This document shows, one piece after another, positions 42,132 through 51,070 of a stretch of 64,000 nucleotides of DNA. Under the pieces are notes generated by a model, which did not search any database, was not told the DNA's origin, and worked only from the letters and a program-made list of their open reading frames with translations. The stretch is from Nitrososphaerota archaeon (GTDB lineage Archaea; Thermoproteota; Nitrososphaeria; Nitrososphaerales; Gagatemarchaeaceae): positions 1-64,000 of the forward strand of contig JAPCJO010000003.1 of the NCBI GenBank assembly GCA_027886905.1. Direction: 5' to 3'. Every line of letters begins with the position of its first letter. Positions within the stretch are counted from its first letter, which is position 1. Made by a program: the position numbers and the translations under genes.

Positions 42132-42803
42132 TCAGCCCAGGCCTGAGTAGGCCGCCCCCACGAACCCGGCCATGTCGCCCTCCGCGGACGGAAGCGAGGA
42201 GGACGCCGCGAGGTGGACCTGGATGTAGACGTTACCCTTCGTGCAGACACCGTTTGCGACGTATATCGCTCCCTCTGGGTCGCTCTCGGCGTATCCGTAG
42301 CAGACGCCGTACCGTTGGTAGCCCGCGAGCGTTGAGGTGGCGTCCGAGTAGCCTGAGAGGGCCTTCGCGTTGGATATGACGCTGGTGATGTACGTCTGGG
42401 CGGAGGCCGGGGAGCCGAACACGATTATGGTCATGTTCGCAAGGGCTCCCCCCGGGTTCGAGTAGAGCGCTTCCGCTGCGCTGACGAGGCCCGACTCGTT
42501 GGCGTTGAGCTCCCTTGACGACCCCTGCGCGTACCCGGCCGGCAGGTAGTTCGCGGCGGAGGAGATGACCGAGGAGGCGAGCGCGCCGTAGGACGTCGAG
42601 GCCGTCGTCTCGACCGTGCTCGAGGCGGGCGGCGAGTTGAAGGTCCCCAGCCCGTAGAGGAGCAGGGCGAGGAAGAGGATGGACGCGATGCCTAGCGCGG
42701 CGAGATTTCGCCTGGCGCGCGGCGAGAGCTTCCCGACGCCGTCGGCGCTCGGGACTGGGTTCGGGGCGGTTCGGACAGAAGAGAGATACGGGACCGGAAG
42801 CAT
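42132..42803 (-). CDS. membrane-anchored extracytoplasmic protein
   Basis: 223 residues: about 38 cytosolic residues, one span (LAALGIASILFLALLLYGLG), then a Ser/Thr/Ala-rich outside domain with two cysteines (VCYGYAE, GVCTKG) that could form a disulfide. No known family. Its 3' end almost touches the convergent VOC gene. Confidence 0.65.
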   Translation of the reverse strand: MLPVPYLSSVRTAPNPVPSADGVGKLSPRARRNLAALGIASILFLALLLYGLGTFNSPPASSTVETTASTSYGALASSVISSAANYLPAGYAQGSSRELNANESGLVSAAEALYSNPGGALANMTIIVFGSPASAQTYITSVISNAKALSGYSDATSTLAGYQRYGVCYGYAESDPEGAIYVANGVCTKGNVYIQVHLAASSSLPSAEGDMAGFVGAAYSGLG

Positions 42804-42865
42804 TCAGGAGCCTCCAAGTTGAGGGAGAGGTTGACGCTCTATAATGCTATCGGCCTGGAGACGGA

Positions 42866-42903
42866 GAAAAAAAGAGGAAGGCCGGCGAGTTCGAACTCGC
42901 CGG
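42866..42903 (-). terminator. perfect 22-nt palindrome with T-tract
   Basis: CCGGCGAGTTCGAACTCGCCGG (42882-42903), followed on the minus strand by CCTTCCTCTTTTTTT. It lies 17 nt after the stop of the 42920 gene, so it is a good intrinsic-type terminator. Confidence 0.75.
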
Positions 42904-42919
42904 GTTCTGGTTCCGCGTG

Positions 42920-43912
42920 CTAGTTGTATGGGTTCTCGCTGACGACGTTGAAGTAGAGGAAGAGGTTGGAGTTGGCCGGGGAGGTCTCGGCTATTGCCGT
43001 CACGCCGGGGACAAGGACTTGCGTCTGCACTCCGCCGAAGGTGTCGTAGATGGGGTCGTTCTGGGTCGCGTTCGCGTTGGCCGTCGCGTCAGTCTTGGTT
43101 CCGAGAGCCGCCTGGATTGCCGATAGGCTGTTCAGGCAGTTGCCCGTGGGGTTGGAAAGGTCCGACTTGACGACCTGCGTGCACTGGCCGGTCACCGCGT
43201 TGGGCATGACGTTGGGGTCGAAGACGAGCACCGTCACCATGTACCAGGGAATCGATTGTGTCCCGTTGAAGCCGACCACGTGGTCGTGGGACGGCGTCGG
43301 TAGGACTCCCTCTGGGAGCCCGAAGACTCCGTTGGTTACGCCGATGTGCTGCTCCACCAGCGTGAAGTCTGGCGAGTAGATGTAGGTCGGGTGGTCAGGG
43401 CAGGCCGCTCCGGTTCCTCCGGCTCCGCACTGCGTGACCACGGTCTGGTTGTCGAAGACCGGGTACCCCTGCGCCGAGGCGCCGAGCTGGCCGACTCCGA
43501 AGATGGAGAGCCCCGCGTAGGCTGGGACGAGCACGAAGACCGGAGCTGCGTTCGCTACCGCGGTTGAGTTGCCGGCACCGACCTCACAGCCGGTATCCTT
43601 TGCCGCGTTCGTCGTCTCCGTGGCGTTGAACCCGAAGGACGCTAGGGAAGGGGTGCACTGGAAGTCTTGGCTGTATCCGAAGCTGACGGTGCCCGCGTTG
43701 AGGAACCCGCCGCTCTTCAGCGTCTGCATGACTGAGGCCGTCGACGAGGCGGCCATGGTCTCGGTGGTTGTTGAAATGGACGTCTCGGTCATGTTGGTCG
43801 ACGACTTCGTGGCGTAGAGGCCGAATCCTGCCGCCGCCACTATTATCAGAACGACCGTCACTGCTGCGAAAGTTGTTGTTGAAACTGCTAGTTTCCTGTT
43901 GTTGGTTTTCAT
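42920..43912 (-). CDS. membrane-anchored extracytoplasmic protein, Cys-containing
   Basis: 330 residues from ATG 43912 (MKTNNRKLAVSTTTF), preferred because a TATA-like CTAAATAAG (about 43936-43943) lies about 28 nt upstream. An N-terminal span (TTFAAVTVVLIIVAAAGFGLY) acts as signal or anchor, followed by a Ser/Thr linker and an outside domain with several Cys and His, including 'PTPSHDHVVGF'. I recognise no family; metal or redox binding is only a possibility. Confidence 0.65.
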   Translation of the reverse strand: MKTNNRKLAVSTTTFAAVTVVLIIVAAAGFGLYATKSSTNMTETSISTTTETMAASSTASVMQTLKSGGFLNAGTVSFGYSQDFQCTPSLASFGFNATETTNAAKDTGCEVGAGNSTAVANAAPVFVLVPAYAGLSIFGVGQLGASAQGYPVFDNQTVVTQCGAGGTGAACPDHPTYIYSPDFTLVEQHIGVTNGVFGLPEGVLPTPSHDHVVGFNGTQSIPWYMVTVLVFDPNVMPNAVTGQCTQVVKSDLSNPTGNCLNSLSAIQAALGTKTDATANANATQNDPIYDTFGGVQTQVLVPGVTAIAETSPANSNLFLYFNVVSENPYN

Positions 43913-44020
43913 CGACAAATTTTCTCGCCGAAGCTTATTTAGAGAAATCCCCACATTAGACCCAAATCTCGCCCAGTTCTGGCGAGTCGTCTCCGCGCGC
44001 GAGCCGGTCGAGACGGGGGC

Positions 44021-45448
44021 TCAGGTCTCGACTTCGATGACTTGAGAGCAGACGACCTGCGGGGTGACCGCGCTTATGGTCAGCGCAACGCTCGGTCCGG
44101 AGGAGCTGCCGCTCGGGCGCTCCACCGTCATCGTCGACGAGTAGGAGCCGTTCCCCGAGGAGGGTGAGAAGGAGACCAAGAGGTCGGGGCCAGTTCCCTT
44201 GGAGTAGGTGAGAGTGCTTGGCGAGGTCCCCAGGACCCGGATTGAGACCGAGGAGTTTCCTCCGCTGGGCTCGTCCAGAGTAGTGCCGTTTGAGGGCGAC
44301 CCCACGACCACCTGGATGCCCAGCGCTGCGCCAGGGTCCACCGTCCCCACCTTTCCCGCGTAGAACTCCGTGAACCATGGGTGCCCGGAGGGGTCGAGGC
44401 CTATCGTGAGCGCGCCGCTGATGTTCGCGAGGGAGGCGACCCTCGTCGGTATCTCGTACTCCACCAGCGTCTGGTTGGAGGGAGTGAATCTCGCGATGGC
44501 GTTGCCGTAGTGCTCGTCAAACCAAACGTCGCCGTGGGGGTCGACCGCCACAAAGTAAGGCAGGGTCGAGGAGAGGCCGCTCGGGACGCTGGTTGAGATT
44601 ATGCGCGTGGAGTTTGTGGATGGATCAAGCTCGGCGATGTCGCTGCCGCCGTGCAGCGTCACCCACGCGTCGCCTTGGGAGTCCAGTGCTATCCCGGTCG
44701 GCGAGACAGCGCCTGTCAGGGGGTACTCGTGGAACGTCCCGTTGGCGAGCGAGCCGACGCTGTCTTCGTAGACCTCGGTGAACCAGATCGTGCCGTCCTT
44801 TCCGATGGCTATCCCCGCAGGCCCGGTGAGGCTCGTGGCCTGACCGGCGGGGGCGCCCGTGGGGACGGCGTACTCCCTGACGGCGCCAGAGGTCGTTATC
44901 TCCCCGATCTTCCCTCCGTCGATCTCGGTGAACCAGACGTTTCCGGCGCCGTCGACGGCGACCTGGTAGGGGGAAGCGAGAGGGGTGGGGACGTGGTATC
45001 GAGTGAAGCTTCCCGACGTGACGTTGAAGCTCCAGACGGAGTCGGCGAGCTGGTCGGTAAACCAGACCAGGTTTCTCGAGCTGTCCACCGCCAGCCCCCA
45101 CGACACTAGAGAGCCGTTCTCGCCAGGGATGCGGAACTCGTGGGTGGTCCCGTTGGCCGGGTCGAGCTCGCCTATCGCGTAGTCAGCGGCCAGCGTGAAC
45201 CAGATGTTCCCCCTCGAATCGGAAGCGATGGCGTTAGGGTCGGAGTCTGCGCCCGCGACCTGGTACTCGGTGATGTATCTAGACGCTTCGGGGCTCGAAG
45301 CAGCGACCGTCGTGAGGGCCGGGATAGGCCTGCCCGACCCGCCCGTCTGTCCCGACGAGGAGAGCCTCAGATAGGCTCCGGAGGCGAAAGCCAGCAGGGC
45401 GACCACGGCGACGGCCAGGACCACCCGGTTCCTCCGGACCTTGTCCAT
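44021..45448 (-). CDS. secreted Vgb-type (streptogramin lyase-like) beta-propeller
   Basis: 475 residues. An N-terminal signal/anchor (VVLAVAVVALLAFASGAYL) then six to seven repeats of 'G-N-x-W-F-T-E ... I-G-x-I/L-D-P', as in virginiamycin B lyase and NHL propellers. After residue about 370 is an Ig-like Ser/Gly/Thr-rich domain. Most such archaeal proteins are not lyases but surface propellers of unknown ligand. A TATA-like TTATAATACG about 25 nt before ATG supports a leaderless start. Confidence 0.82.
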   Translation of the reverse strand: MDKVRRNRVVLAVAVVALLAFASGAYLRLSSSGQTGGSGRPIPALTTVAASSPEASRYITEYQVAGADSDPNAIASDSRGNIWFTLAADYAIGELDPANGTTHEFRIPGENGSLVSWGLAVDSSRNLVWFTDQLADSVWSFNVTSGSFTRYHVPTPLASPYQVAVDGAGNVWFTEIDGGKIGEITTSGAVREYAVPTGAPAGQATSLTGPAGIAIGKDGTIWFTEVYEDSVGSLANGTFHEYPLTGAVSPTGIALDSQGDAWVTLHGGSDIAELDPSTNSTRIISTSVPSGLSSTLPYFVAVDPHGDVWFDEHYGNAIARFTPSNQTLVEYEIPTRVASLANISGALTIGLDPSGHPWFTEFYAGKVGTVDPGAALGIQVVVGSPSNGTTLDEPSGGNSSVSIRVLGTSPSTLTYSKGTGPDLLVSFSPSSGNGSYSSTMTVERPSGSSSGPSVALTISAVTPQVVCSQVIEVET

Positions 45449-45531
45449 TGGGCCGAAGAGGCCCTAAAGCGTATTATAATTTGCCCCAAATCGTTCCCAC
45501 ATGGGCGGCTGGCACCCGGTCGTTGCCGCGC

Positions 45532-45840
45532 CTACTTCCACGTGGTCACCGTCAGGCTCCCCAGGCCGATGGTCTCTGTGGCGTTGACCAGTGTCAGGTA
45601 GGGGGCCGCGGCCTCCACCAGCGGCTGGGCGGAAGAGACGAGCGTGTAGAGGTAGTACCAGAAGACGACGATGACCACATTCTGGAGGAGAAAGAAGACC
45701 GCGAAGACCACCAGGCTGGTCGTGAAGCTCGAGCGGAACCTCCTCCAGCTCTGGACGTAGGCGTAGATGAGAACCGCCACGAACGCCACGTTCGCGAGGG
45801 CGAAGACCGCCGCTACGTTCATCCAGAAAACGTCAAACAT
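45532..45840 (-). CDS. three-span membrane protein paired with a winged-helix regulator
   Basis: 102 residues, spans at about 5-28, 40-63 and a shorter third. No soluble domain. It directly follows the winged-helix gene (31 nt). Such regulator-plus-small-membrane-protein pairs recur in archaea; the membrane protein may sense and the regulator respond, but no direct evidence is visible. Confidence 0.62.
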   Translation of the reverse strand: MFDVFWMNVAAVFALANVAFVAVLIYAYVQSWRRFRSSFTTSLVVFAVFFLLQNVVIVVFWYYLYTLVSSAQPLVEAAAPYLTLVNATETIGLGSLTVTTWK

Positions 45841-45871
45841 CTTTGGTCAAAAACCCCCTTTCAAGTTATAT

Positions 45872-46312
45872 CTACCTTTTCCCGAATCTAGCCCATATTT
45901 CGTCCACGAGGCTGATGTTCTTCTCCACGAAGGGGGCGAGGAAGTACATCGCGCCGTAAGTCCCCGAGGGCGAGCTCGTGACGACGATGCTGTTTTCGCG
46001 GAGGATCTTGAGGTGGTGCTGGACGGTCTTGTAGTCGAGGTTGAGCTTCTCCCCTATCTTGTTTGGGTTGAGCGGCTCGTCCTGGATTAGCTTCATGATC
46101 TGCAGCCTATTGAACCCGCCCTTGGTGCCGACGAGGAGGTACATCAGGAGCCGCTTGAACGCCGGGTCGACCGGCGGGGAGTCGGAGCCGACCCTGCCTG
46201 TCGAGGCCCCCCTCATGGAGACGCGCGGCGGTCGAGGGGACCATCTCTTGAGAAATGCGAGGGGGCTCTGCACTACGCCCGCGAAGCTAGGCTGCAAACT
46301 GAGTTGCTCCAC
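45872..46312 (-). CDS. ArsR-like winged-helix transcriptional regulator
   Basis: About 146 residues from GTG 46312. The winged helix is 'GGFNRLQIMKLIQDEPLNPNKIGEKLNLDYKTVQHHLKILRENSIVV'. A C-terminal helix with 'YFLAPFVEKNISLVDEIW' probably dimerises. The ORF track starts at ATG 46357, upstream of the TATA-like TTTATTAACG (46330-46338). GTG 46312 fits the box better. Target genes unknown; the adjacent membrane gene is a natural candidate. Confidence 0.75.
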   Translation of the reverse strand: MEQLSLQPSFAGVVQSPLAFLKRWSPRPPRVSMRGASTGRVGSDSPPVDPAFKRLLMYLLVGTKGGFNRLQIMKLIQDEPLNPNKIGEKLNLDYKTVQHHLKILRENSIVVTSSPSGTYGAMYFLAPFVEKNISLVDEIWARFGKR

Positions 46313-46401
46313 ATCAAGGGTTGCTGCGTTAATAAACACGCATCGCTCCATGCGCATCTTGCCGTGACCAGGTTCTTTCAGACGCCGTATGCCCTGGGGC
46401 T

Positions 46402-46872
46402 CTACCCTCCACCCGCCTCGCCGCCGAGCTCGTGCGGCCAGATCTCCTCCATCTGCTTCTGGTTGTAGTACTTGTGCCCGCTGTGGGCATCCATCTCGTT
46501 CTCGAAGAAGTTGACCCTGCAGGTCATGCAGTAGTAGTCCGTGGGCGGCGCCTCGAGCCGCTCCTCCAGGTTGTGGACTCTCTCGGAGAACGAAGAGACG
46601 GGGAATATCTCCACGCTCCCGATCAGGTAGAGGGGCTCGAGGTAGTCGCGGAGGGCCTCGAAGCTGTCAGTCTGGAGGACGATGAATCGTGCGTGCTCGA
46701 TTGGGGCCGTGTACAAGGCCACCAGCTTGATCCCGAGCCGCCTCGCGACGTCGACCTGCAGGCTTCGATAGTGCTTGTCCGCCGCCTCCTTCCCCTCGTT
46801 CCCAGGGCACTTCTCCACGGTGTGCCTGTGGGATATCAGGAAGAGCAACGTGGACCGATTCTCGGGCTGCAA
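46402..46872 (-). CDS. uncharacterised protein with C-terminal zinc-finger-like motif
   Basis: 156 residues. The N-terminal 105 form an alpha/beta region ending 'FEALRDYLEPLYLIGSVEIFPVS', compatible with a small ferredoxin-like (dimeric alpha/beta barrel) fold. The C-terminus has CMTC ... HSGH ('YYCMTCRVNFFENEMDAHSGH'), a C2H2-like zinc finger. Function unknown. Confidence 0.6.
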   Translation of the reverse strand: MQPENRSTLLFLISHRHTVEKCPGNEGKEAADKHYRSLQVDVARRLGIKLVALYTAPIEHARFIVLQTDSFEALRDYLEPLYLIGSVEIFPVSSFSERVHNLEERLEAPPTDYYCMTCRVNFFENEMDAHSGHKYYNQKQMEEIWPHELGGEAGGG

Positions 46873-46973
46873 TTAATGCGTTTCTAGGTGCTCGTCTCGA
46901 GCCTTGAAACCCGGGCGGCGAGGGACAAGGGCTTAATTGGGCTGGCGCCGGACTTACCGTCGGCGATGGTCAA

Positions 46974-47129
46974 ATGGCCGGGATAATGTCCGAGGAGCAG
47001 CTCCTGCGCGAGCTGCGCATACTCTACGCGAACAGGCCGATGCAGTTCACGAAGCTGATAACGAAGTACTACAAGGGAGAGAGAGCCAGGCAGATCCTGG
47101 AGACGCTGAAGACCTGGCCCTCGAGCTAG
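46974..47129 (+). CDS. 51-residue basic helical protein
   Basis: Too short for the ORF track: 'MAGIMSEEQLLRELRILYAN' then 'RPMQFTKLITKYYKGERARQ' and ILETLKTWPSS. Amphipathic and basic, perhaps an HTH remnant or small nucleic-acid-binding protein. A TATA-like CTTAATTGG is about 40 nt upstream. The TnpB element begins within about 75 bp of its stop. Confidence 0.5.
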   Translation: MAGIMSEEQLLRELRILYANRPMQFTKLITKYYKGERARQILETLKTWPSS

Positions 47130-47205
47130 CGGCCGTCCGTATTGTGACCATGTTCGGAATGGGCAGCTAAATAGCGAAACGAAATTTATCGACGAGTTGC
47201 AAGCG

Positions 47206-48294
47206 GTGAAAGCGGTTAGCTTTCAATACAGCGCCTCCCATGACCTGTCATCACTCTTCGAGGATTTCCGCCTCATGTGCAACGACGCAATCAGAATTGC
47301 ATTTCAATTTGAGAAGGAAAATAACGGCAAGAAGCTGAGGAATAGATTCAGCTTAATCGAGCTAGCCTATCCGCGCCTCAAGGAGTATGGTCTTCACAGC
47401 CACTATATCTTGTCAGCCTGCGAAGTCGCTTTTTCGGTCTATCGAAACGACAAGAGAAAGTCAATCCCCTACATCAACCGCGCATTCTTGCGGCTAGACA
47501 ACCAAAGCTACCGCTTGAATCATCTTATTCTCAGAATTCCTGTGCGGCCGCGGCATTTCATCTATCTGACGCTCCATGCATCAGACTATCAACTAGCATT
47601 CGTTGATGATCCTGCTCTCAAGAGAGGCTCAATCACGCTCACCAGTCACACTGTGAGCATCGCTTTCACGAAACAGACCTCACAAATGGATCTTCGCGGG
47701 CAAATCGGAATCGACGTCAACGAGAGGAATGTAACATGGTCTGATTCAGCGGGACGGATTGAAAGGGATGATACATCCGAGGTTGCCGAGCTTAAGGAAT
47801 GCTATCGAGGAATCAGGGCAAAGATAGCCGAGAGGACGCAGAAGGACAGGCGAGTCCAACGGGATCTGCTCTCAAAGTATGGTAAGCGAGAGAAAGTTAG
47901 GACACTCCAGCAACTCCATCGGGTCACAAAGGGAATCGTCAAGCACGCCCAAGTCAACCGATTTGGCATCGGGATGGAGAAGCTGAAAGGTATTAGGAAG
48001 CTATATCGTAAGGGGAATGGTCAACGAGCATCTTACAGAGGCAGGATGAACTCGTGGACATTCCGTGAGTTCCAAAGGCAAATAGAATACAAGGCGTTAT
48101 GGGCCGGAATACCTGTAACTTACGTGAACGCAAGAGGTACGTCCCGAAAATGCCCGAACTGTGGCTCCTCTCTGACAAGACTCGAAGGGCGCAAGCTGAC
48201 TTGCCCTTCATGTAGAAGGACCGAGGATAGGGATGTGATAGCCTCCAAGAACATAATGGCCTGCGCGGTTCTGCAGGCTCGGCCTAGCACGTGA
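47206..48294 (+). CDS. tnpB: TnpB / IS605 OrfB family RNA-guided endonuclease, solo
   Basis: 362 residues. RuvC-type residues are visible: Asp in 'GIDVNERNVTW', Glu in 'GMEKLKGI', Asp in 'EDRDVIASKN'. The zinc ribbon between the last two has CPNCG ... CPSC. TnpB proteins of IS200/IS605 elements are RNA-guided nucleases that preserve the element. No TnpA gene is next to it. Codon use is clearly less GC-rich than neighbours, marking recent transfer. The start GTG 47206 follows a TATA-like AAATTTATC (about 47181-47189); TTG 47197 is the alternative. Confidence 0.88.
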   Translation: MKAVSFQYSASHDLSSLFEDFRLMCNDAIRIAFQFEKENNGKKLRNRFSLIELAYPRLKEYGLHSHYILSACEVAFSVYRNDKRKSIPYINRAFLRLDNQSYRLNHLILRIPVRPRHFIYLTLHASDYQLAFVDDPALKRGSITLTSHTVSIAFTKQTSQMDLRGQIGIDVNERNVTWSDSAGRIERDDTSEVAELKECYRGIRAKIAERTQKDRRVQRDLLSKYGKREKVRTLQQLHRVTKGIVKHAQVNRFGIGMEKLKGIRKLYRKGNGQRASYRGRMNSWTFREFQRQIEYKALWAGIPVTYVNARGTSRKCPNCGSSLTRLEGRKLTCPSCRRTEDRDVIASKNIMACAVLQARPST

Positions 48295-48480
48295 AGCTGT
48301 GATGGGGAACGAGACGACGACTCTAATCCTCGAAGCAGATGCTAGGAAAATCGTCTCCAGGAGACGCACCAGAACCTGTGACCCTATAGCTTCTATTGTG
48401 TCCAATAGATTATTTCGGAAAGCGCTATACTCCCGACATCGCCAAAGAACGCTGGCCTTGAAGACAAGGGTGGGCTGAAA
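48295..48480 (+). other. 3' flank of tnpB with hairpins, possible omega-RNA / element right end
   Basis: Two hairpins can be drawn: CGTCT-CCAGG-AGACG (48352-48366) and CTATTG-TGTC-CAATAG (48393-48408). In IS605-group elements the guide RNA is encoded over the tnpB 3' end and the subterminal hairpin marks the right end, so this stretch is the expected place. The exact border is not identifiable by eye. Confidence 0.4.
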
Positions 48481-48481
48481 G

Positions 48482-48667
48482 ATGAGCGAGACGACACACG
48501 CCCAATCGAAGCGCGAGACCTTCTGCCAATACTGCGGAGGGAAGCTCCACCTGGGGTACAACTTCACGTGCCACGTCTGCGGCGATGCCTATTGCTACAT
48601 TCACATGGCGAAACACGCTAGGGCGCACGCGCCACAGCGCGTGTCCGAGAGGGTCTACGCCAGGTAG
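48482..48667 (+). CDS. AN1-type zinc-finger protein
   Basis: 61 residues; CQYCG ... CHVCG ... YCYIHMAKHARAH gives the C-x2-C, C-x2-C, C-x-H-x-H ligand order of AN1 fingers. Eukaryotic AN1 proteins act in stress and ubiquitin pathways; archaeal ones are uncharacterised. It starts directly after the TnpB flank, so its native promoter may have been displaced by the insertion. Confidence 0.75.
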   Translation: MSETTHAQSKRETFCQYCGGKLHLGYNFTCHVCGDAYCYIHMAKHARAHAPQRVSERVYAR

Positions 48668-48806
48668 AAAGAGCAGGGCTAGCCGCATCGAGCCGGGATC
48701 GCGAAAACGCCCGGTTTCCCGCCCGCGGTCAAGCAGTCATTGTAAGCGAAGCGTAAGCCCCGAGTTACTACCATAAGCGCAATTAATATAAGTGGACTTA
48801 TCATTA

Positions 48807-49256
48807 GTGACGGCGCGAGCAAAGATGTGGGAATTCGAGCACAGCGAAGAAGGCAAGTCGAGCAAGAGAGCCCTCTGGGCACTCTACAGCGACGTGAAGA
48901 CCTGGCCGGAATGGGACGAGGGGATAGAATGGGTGAGGCTTGATGGCGAGTTCAGGGAGGGCACCTCCGGGACGATCAAGCCCGCCGGGCAAGACCAGCT
49001 GCCCTTCCGCCTGACGAGTGTCACGGTCGACGGGGGCTTCTCGGACGAGACCGAGATTCCGGGAGCTGGCGTGACGATAGGGTTCAAGCACACCATCGAA
49101 TCGGCGGGCGAAGGGCAGTGCAGGATCACGCACCACGTCTCCATATTCGGGCCCGGAGCGGAGTCCCTTGCGCCGGAGATCGGCCCGGGAATGGCCGAGG
49201 GCATCCCCGAGACAATGCGGTCGCTGTTGAAGATGGCGCAAGCGAGACGTGGGTAG
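48807..49256 (+). CDS. SRPBCC (START/polyketide cyclase-like) family protein
   Basis: About 149 residues: 'KRALWALYSDVKTWPEWDEGIEWVRLDG' and 'GTSGTIKPAG' are standard for the ligand-binding SRPBCC fold, here with a C-terminal helix. ORF-track start 48792 overlaps the TATA-like TTAATATAAG (48782-48791). GTG 48807 or ATG 48825 are better. The MarR regulator follows in the same direction. Confidence 0.78.
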   Translation: MTARAKMWEFEHSEEGKSSKRALWALYSDVKTWPEWDEGIEWVRLDGEFREGTSGTIKPAGQDQLPFRLTSVTVDGGFSDETEIPGAGVTIGFKHTIESAGEGQCRITHHVSIFGPGAESLAPEIGPGMAEGIPETMRSLLKMAQARRG

Positions 49257-49292
49257 TCAGGTCGCGCGAGCGAGCTTTTCGCGGGGATCTGG

Positions 49293-49793
49293 ATGACCGG
49301 CTCGGACGGCTTTCCGTCAAGGTTCGAGAGACCCGAGGACAGCCCGGGGTTTCTTCTCTGGCAGGTCACGAATAGCTGGCAGCGAGAGATCCGCAAGGCG
49401 CTGAAAGGGATAGGGTTGACCCACGTCCAGTTCGTGCTGCTGACCGCGACCGACTGGCTCAGCGAGGCGAAGTTCCCCACGACCCAGACCAACGTGGCCA
49501 AGTTCGCCCACACCGACGTGATGATGACGTCGGAGGTCGTCAGGACGCTCAAGCGCAAGGGGCTGGTGGTCGTGGAGGCGAGCCCCTCGGACACGAGGGC
49601 GCACACGCTCAGGGTGACCCCGAAGGGGAAGCAGCTCGTGACGAGGGCGCTGGAGCTGGTGGAGGACGCCGACGGGGCTTTCTTCGGCCCGCTCGCTGGG
49701 GACTCGACCCGCTTCGTGGACATGCTCAACCTGCTGAGCAAGTCGGACGCGCAGCGCCGAGAGCAGGGCTCCCGACCGGAGCGAGGCGGATGA
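49293..49793 (+). CDS. MarR family transcriptional regulator
   Basis: 166 residues with a winged helix at about 35-110: 'LTHVQFVLLTATDW', 'TQTNVAKFAHTDVMMTSEVVRTLKRKGLVVVEASPSDTRAHTLRVTPKGKQLV'. The D-x-R in the wing and the T-P-K-G-K turn are MarR hallmarks. It is probably a ligand-responsive repressor, possibly of the SRPBCC gene just upstream. Confidence 0.85.
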   Translation: MTGSDGFPSRFERPEDSPGFLLWQVTNSWQREIRKALKGIGLTHVQFVLLTATDWLSEAKFPTTQTNVAKFAHTDVMMTSEVVRTLKRKGLVVVEASPSDTRAHTLRVTPKGKQLVTRALELVEDADGAFFGPLAGDSTRFVDMLNLLSKSDAQRREQGSRPERGG

Positions 49794-49816
49794 CCGATGG
49801 CGCGTCTTTCGCCGGT

Positions 49817-51070
49817 CTAGGGCGACGAGTCCAAGACGAGCGGCGCCTGGAGGCTCACGAGGGAGTCTATGGGCGGGAAACTGCCCCCGGCCCACCCGTG
49901 CAGGAACGAGCCGCCGCTGATGCATATCCTACCGCCGGAGTCCTCGATGTGGCCTAGCAGCCCCGCTGCGTTGAGCTCCTGGGAGGTGTCTCCGCCCAGG
50001 AATATCAGGCCGTCTCCGCTGATGCGCTTGGTGAGTTCTAGCCCGTTCTGGAAGCCCTTCTCGTAGACCCCCAGCGGCCCTGCCCTTATCCTGAGAGGCT
50101 TCTCCTGCAGCGCCGCGGCGTAGGTCTCGAGCGTCTCGGGACCGATGTCCCTGATCTCGCCCTTGGACTTGGGAAGGTCCTCGAGCCTGACGCTCTTCCT
50201 GACCCCGCCGTCGTCGACGATGAAGTCTATCGGGTGCCGCAACCCGTGGCCGCCGTGCTCCTCGAGGAGCGAGTCGAGCTTCTTCGCCTCGCCAAAGTCC
50301 TCGGCGCTGAACTTCTTCGCGAGGAACTTGTTGTTGGCCTCGCCGAGGTCGTAGCCCCTCGACTTGGCGATCACCTGCCCGGGGAGCCCGCCCGTGAAGA
50401 TGTCCACGCCCGTCTTCGCTATCTTGATGAGGTCTGCGACCTTCTGGATCTTGGCCCCTCCCATTATGAGGGCCTTCGGTTCCTTGCTGTTGATGACCTC
50501 TTGGAGGATCCTGAGCTCGTAGGACGAGCGCAGCCCGATCCATGTAGGCGCGATGTAGGGGAGGCACATCAGGGACGAGTCCTCCCTGTGCCAGGTGGGG
50601 ATGGAGTCGTTCACGCAGCTCTGTATGACCCCCTTGAAGAACGGGACGTAGGTGTTGTTCTCCGCGTTCCACTTCTTCTCCTCCTCAAAGTACCTCATGT
50701 TGTCGAGGAGGAGTATCTGCCTGCGCTTGAGGCCCTTGATCTTCTTCTTGGTCCCTTCGGTGAAGATCTTCTCGTAGGGGACGAACTCGACCATCATGTC
50801 GTCGGGGAGGAGCTTCCTCAGCGTCTCGCAGTGGGGTGCGAACGAGGTGAAGTCGTCGCCGCCCTTCCTTCCCTGGTGGCTCATGACGACGAGGCCCGCG
50901 TAATCGGAATACATCTCCAGGACGTGGCCGTAGACGCGCATCCTCAGCGCGTCCTCCTCGATTTCGCCGTGCGATGCGGGGAGGTTGATGTCCACGCGGA
51001 CGAGCACCGGAGTCTTCAGCTGCCGCCCTAGGTTTACCAGCTTGTAGGGTTGAAGCTTGCTCAAGTTCAC
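49817..51070 (-). CDS. pgk: phosphoglycerate kinase, divergent archaeal type
   Basis: 417 residues; makes ATP from 1,3-bisphosphoglycerate or runs in reverse for gluconeogenesis. Motifs: VRVDINLP near the start, SHQGRKGG, 'LLLDNMRYFEEE', GGAKIQKVADLI and the nucleotide-binding 'GLIFLGGDTSQEL' near the C-terminus. Several positions differ from the usual (SHLGRP to SHQGRK; GGGDT to GGDT). A TATA-like ATAAATATC (51091-51099) gives a leaderless ATG 51070. Confidence 0.87.
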   Translation of the reverse strand: MNLSKLQPYKLVNLGRQLKTPVLVRVDINLPASHGEIEEDALRMRVYGHVLEMYSDYAGLVVMSHQGRKGGDDFTSFAPHCETLRKLLPDDMMVEFVPYEKIFTEGTKKKIKGLKRRQILLLDNMRYFEEEKKWNAENNTYVPFFKGVIQSCVNDSIPTWHREDSSLMCLPYIAPTWIGLRSSYELRILQEVINSKEPKALIMGGAKIQKVADLIKIAKTGVDIFTGGLPGQVIAKSRGYDLGEANNKFLAKKFSAEDFGEAKKLDSLLEEHGGHGLRHPIDFIVDDGGVRKSVRLEDLPKSKGEIRDIGPETLETYAAALQEKPLRIRAGPLGVYEKGFQNGLELTKRISGDGLIFLGGDTSQELNAAGLLGHIEDSGGRICISGGSFLHGWAGGSFPPIDSLVSLQAPLVLDSSP

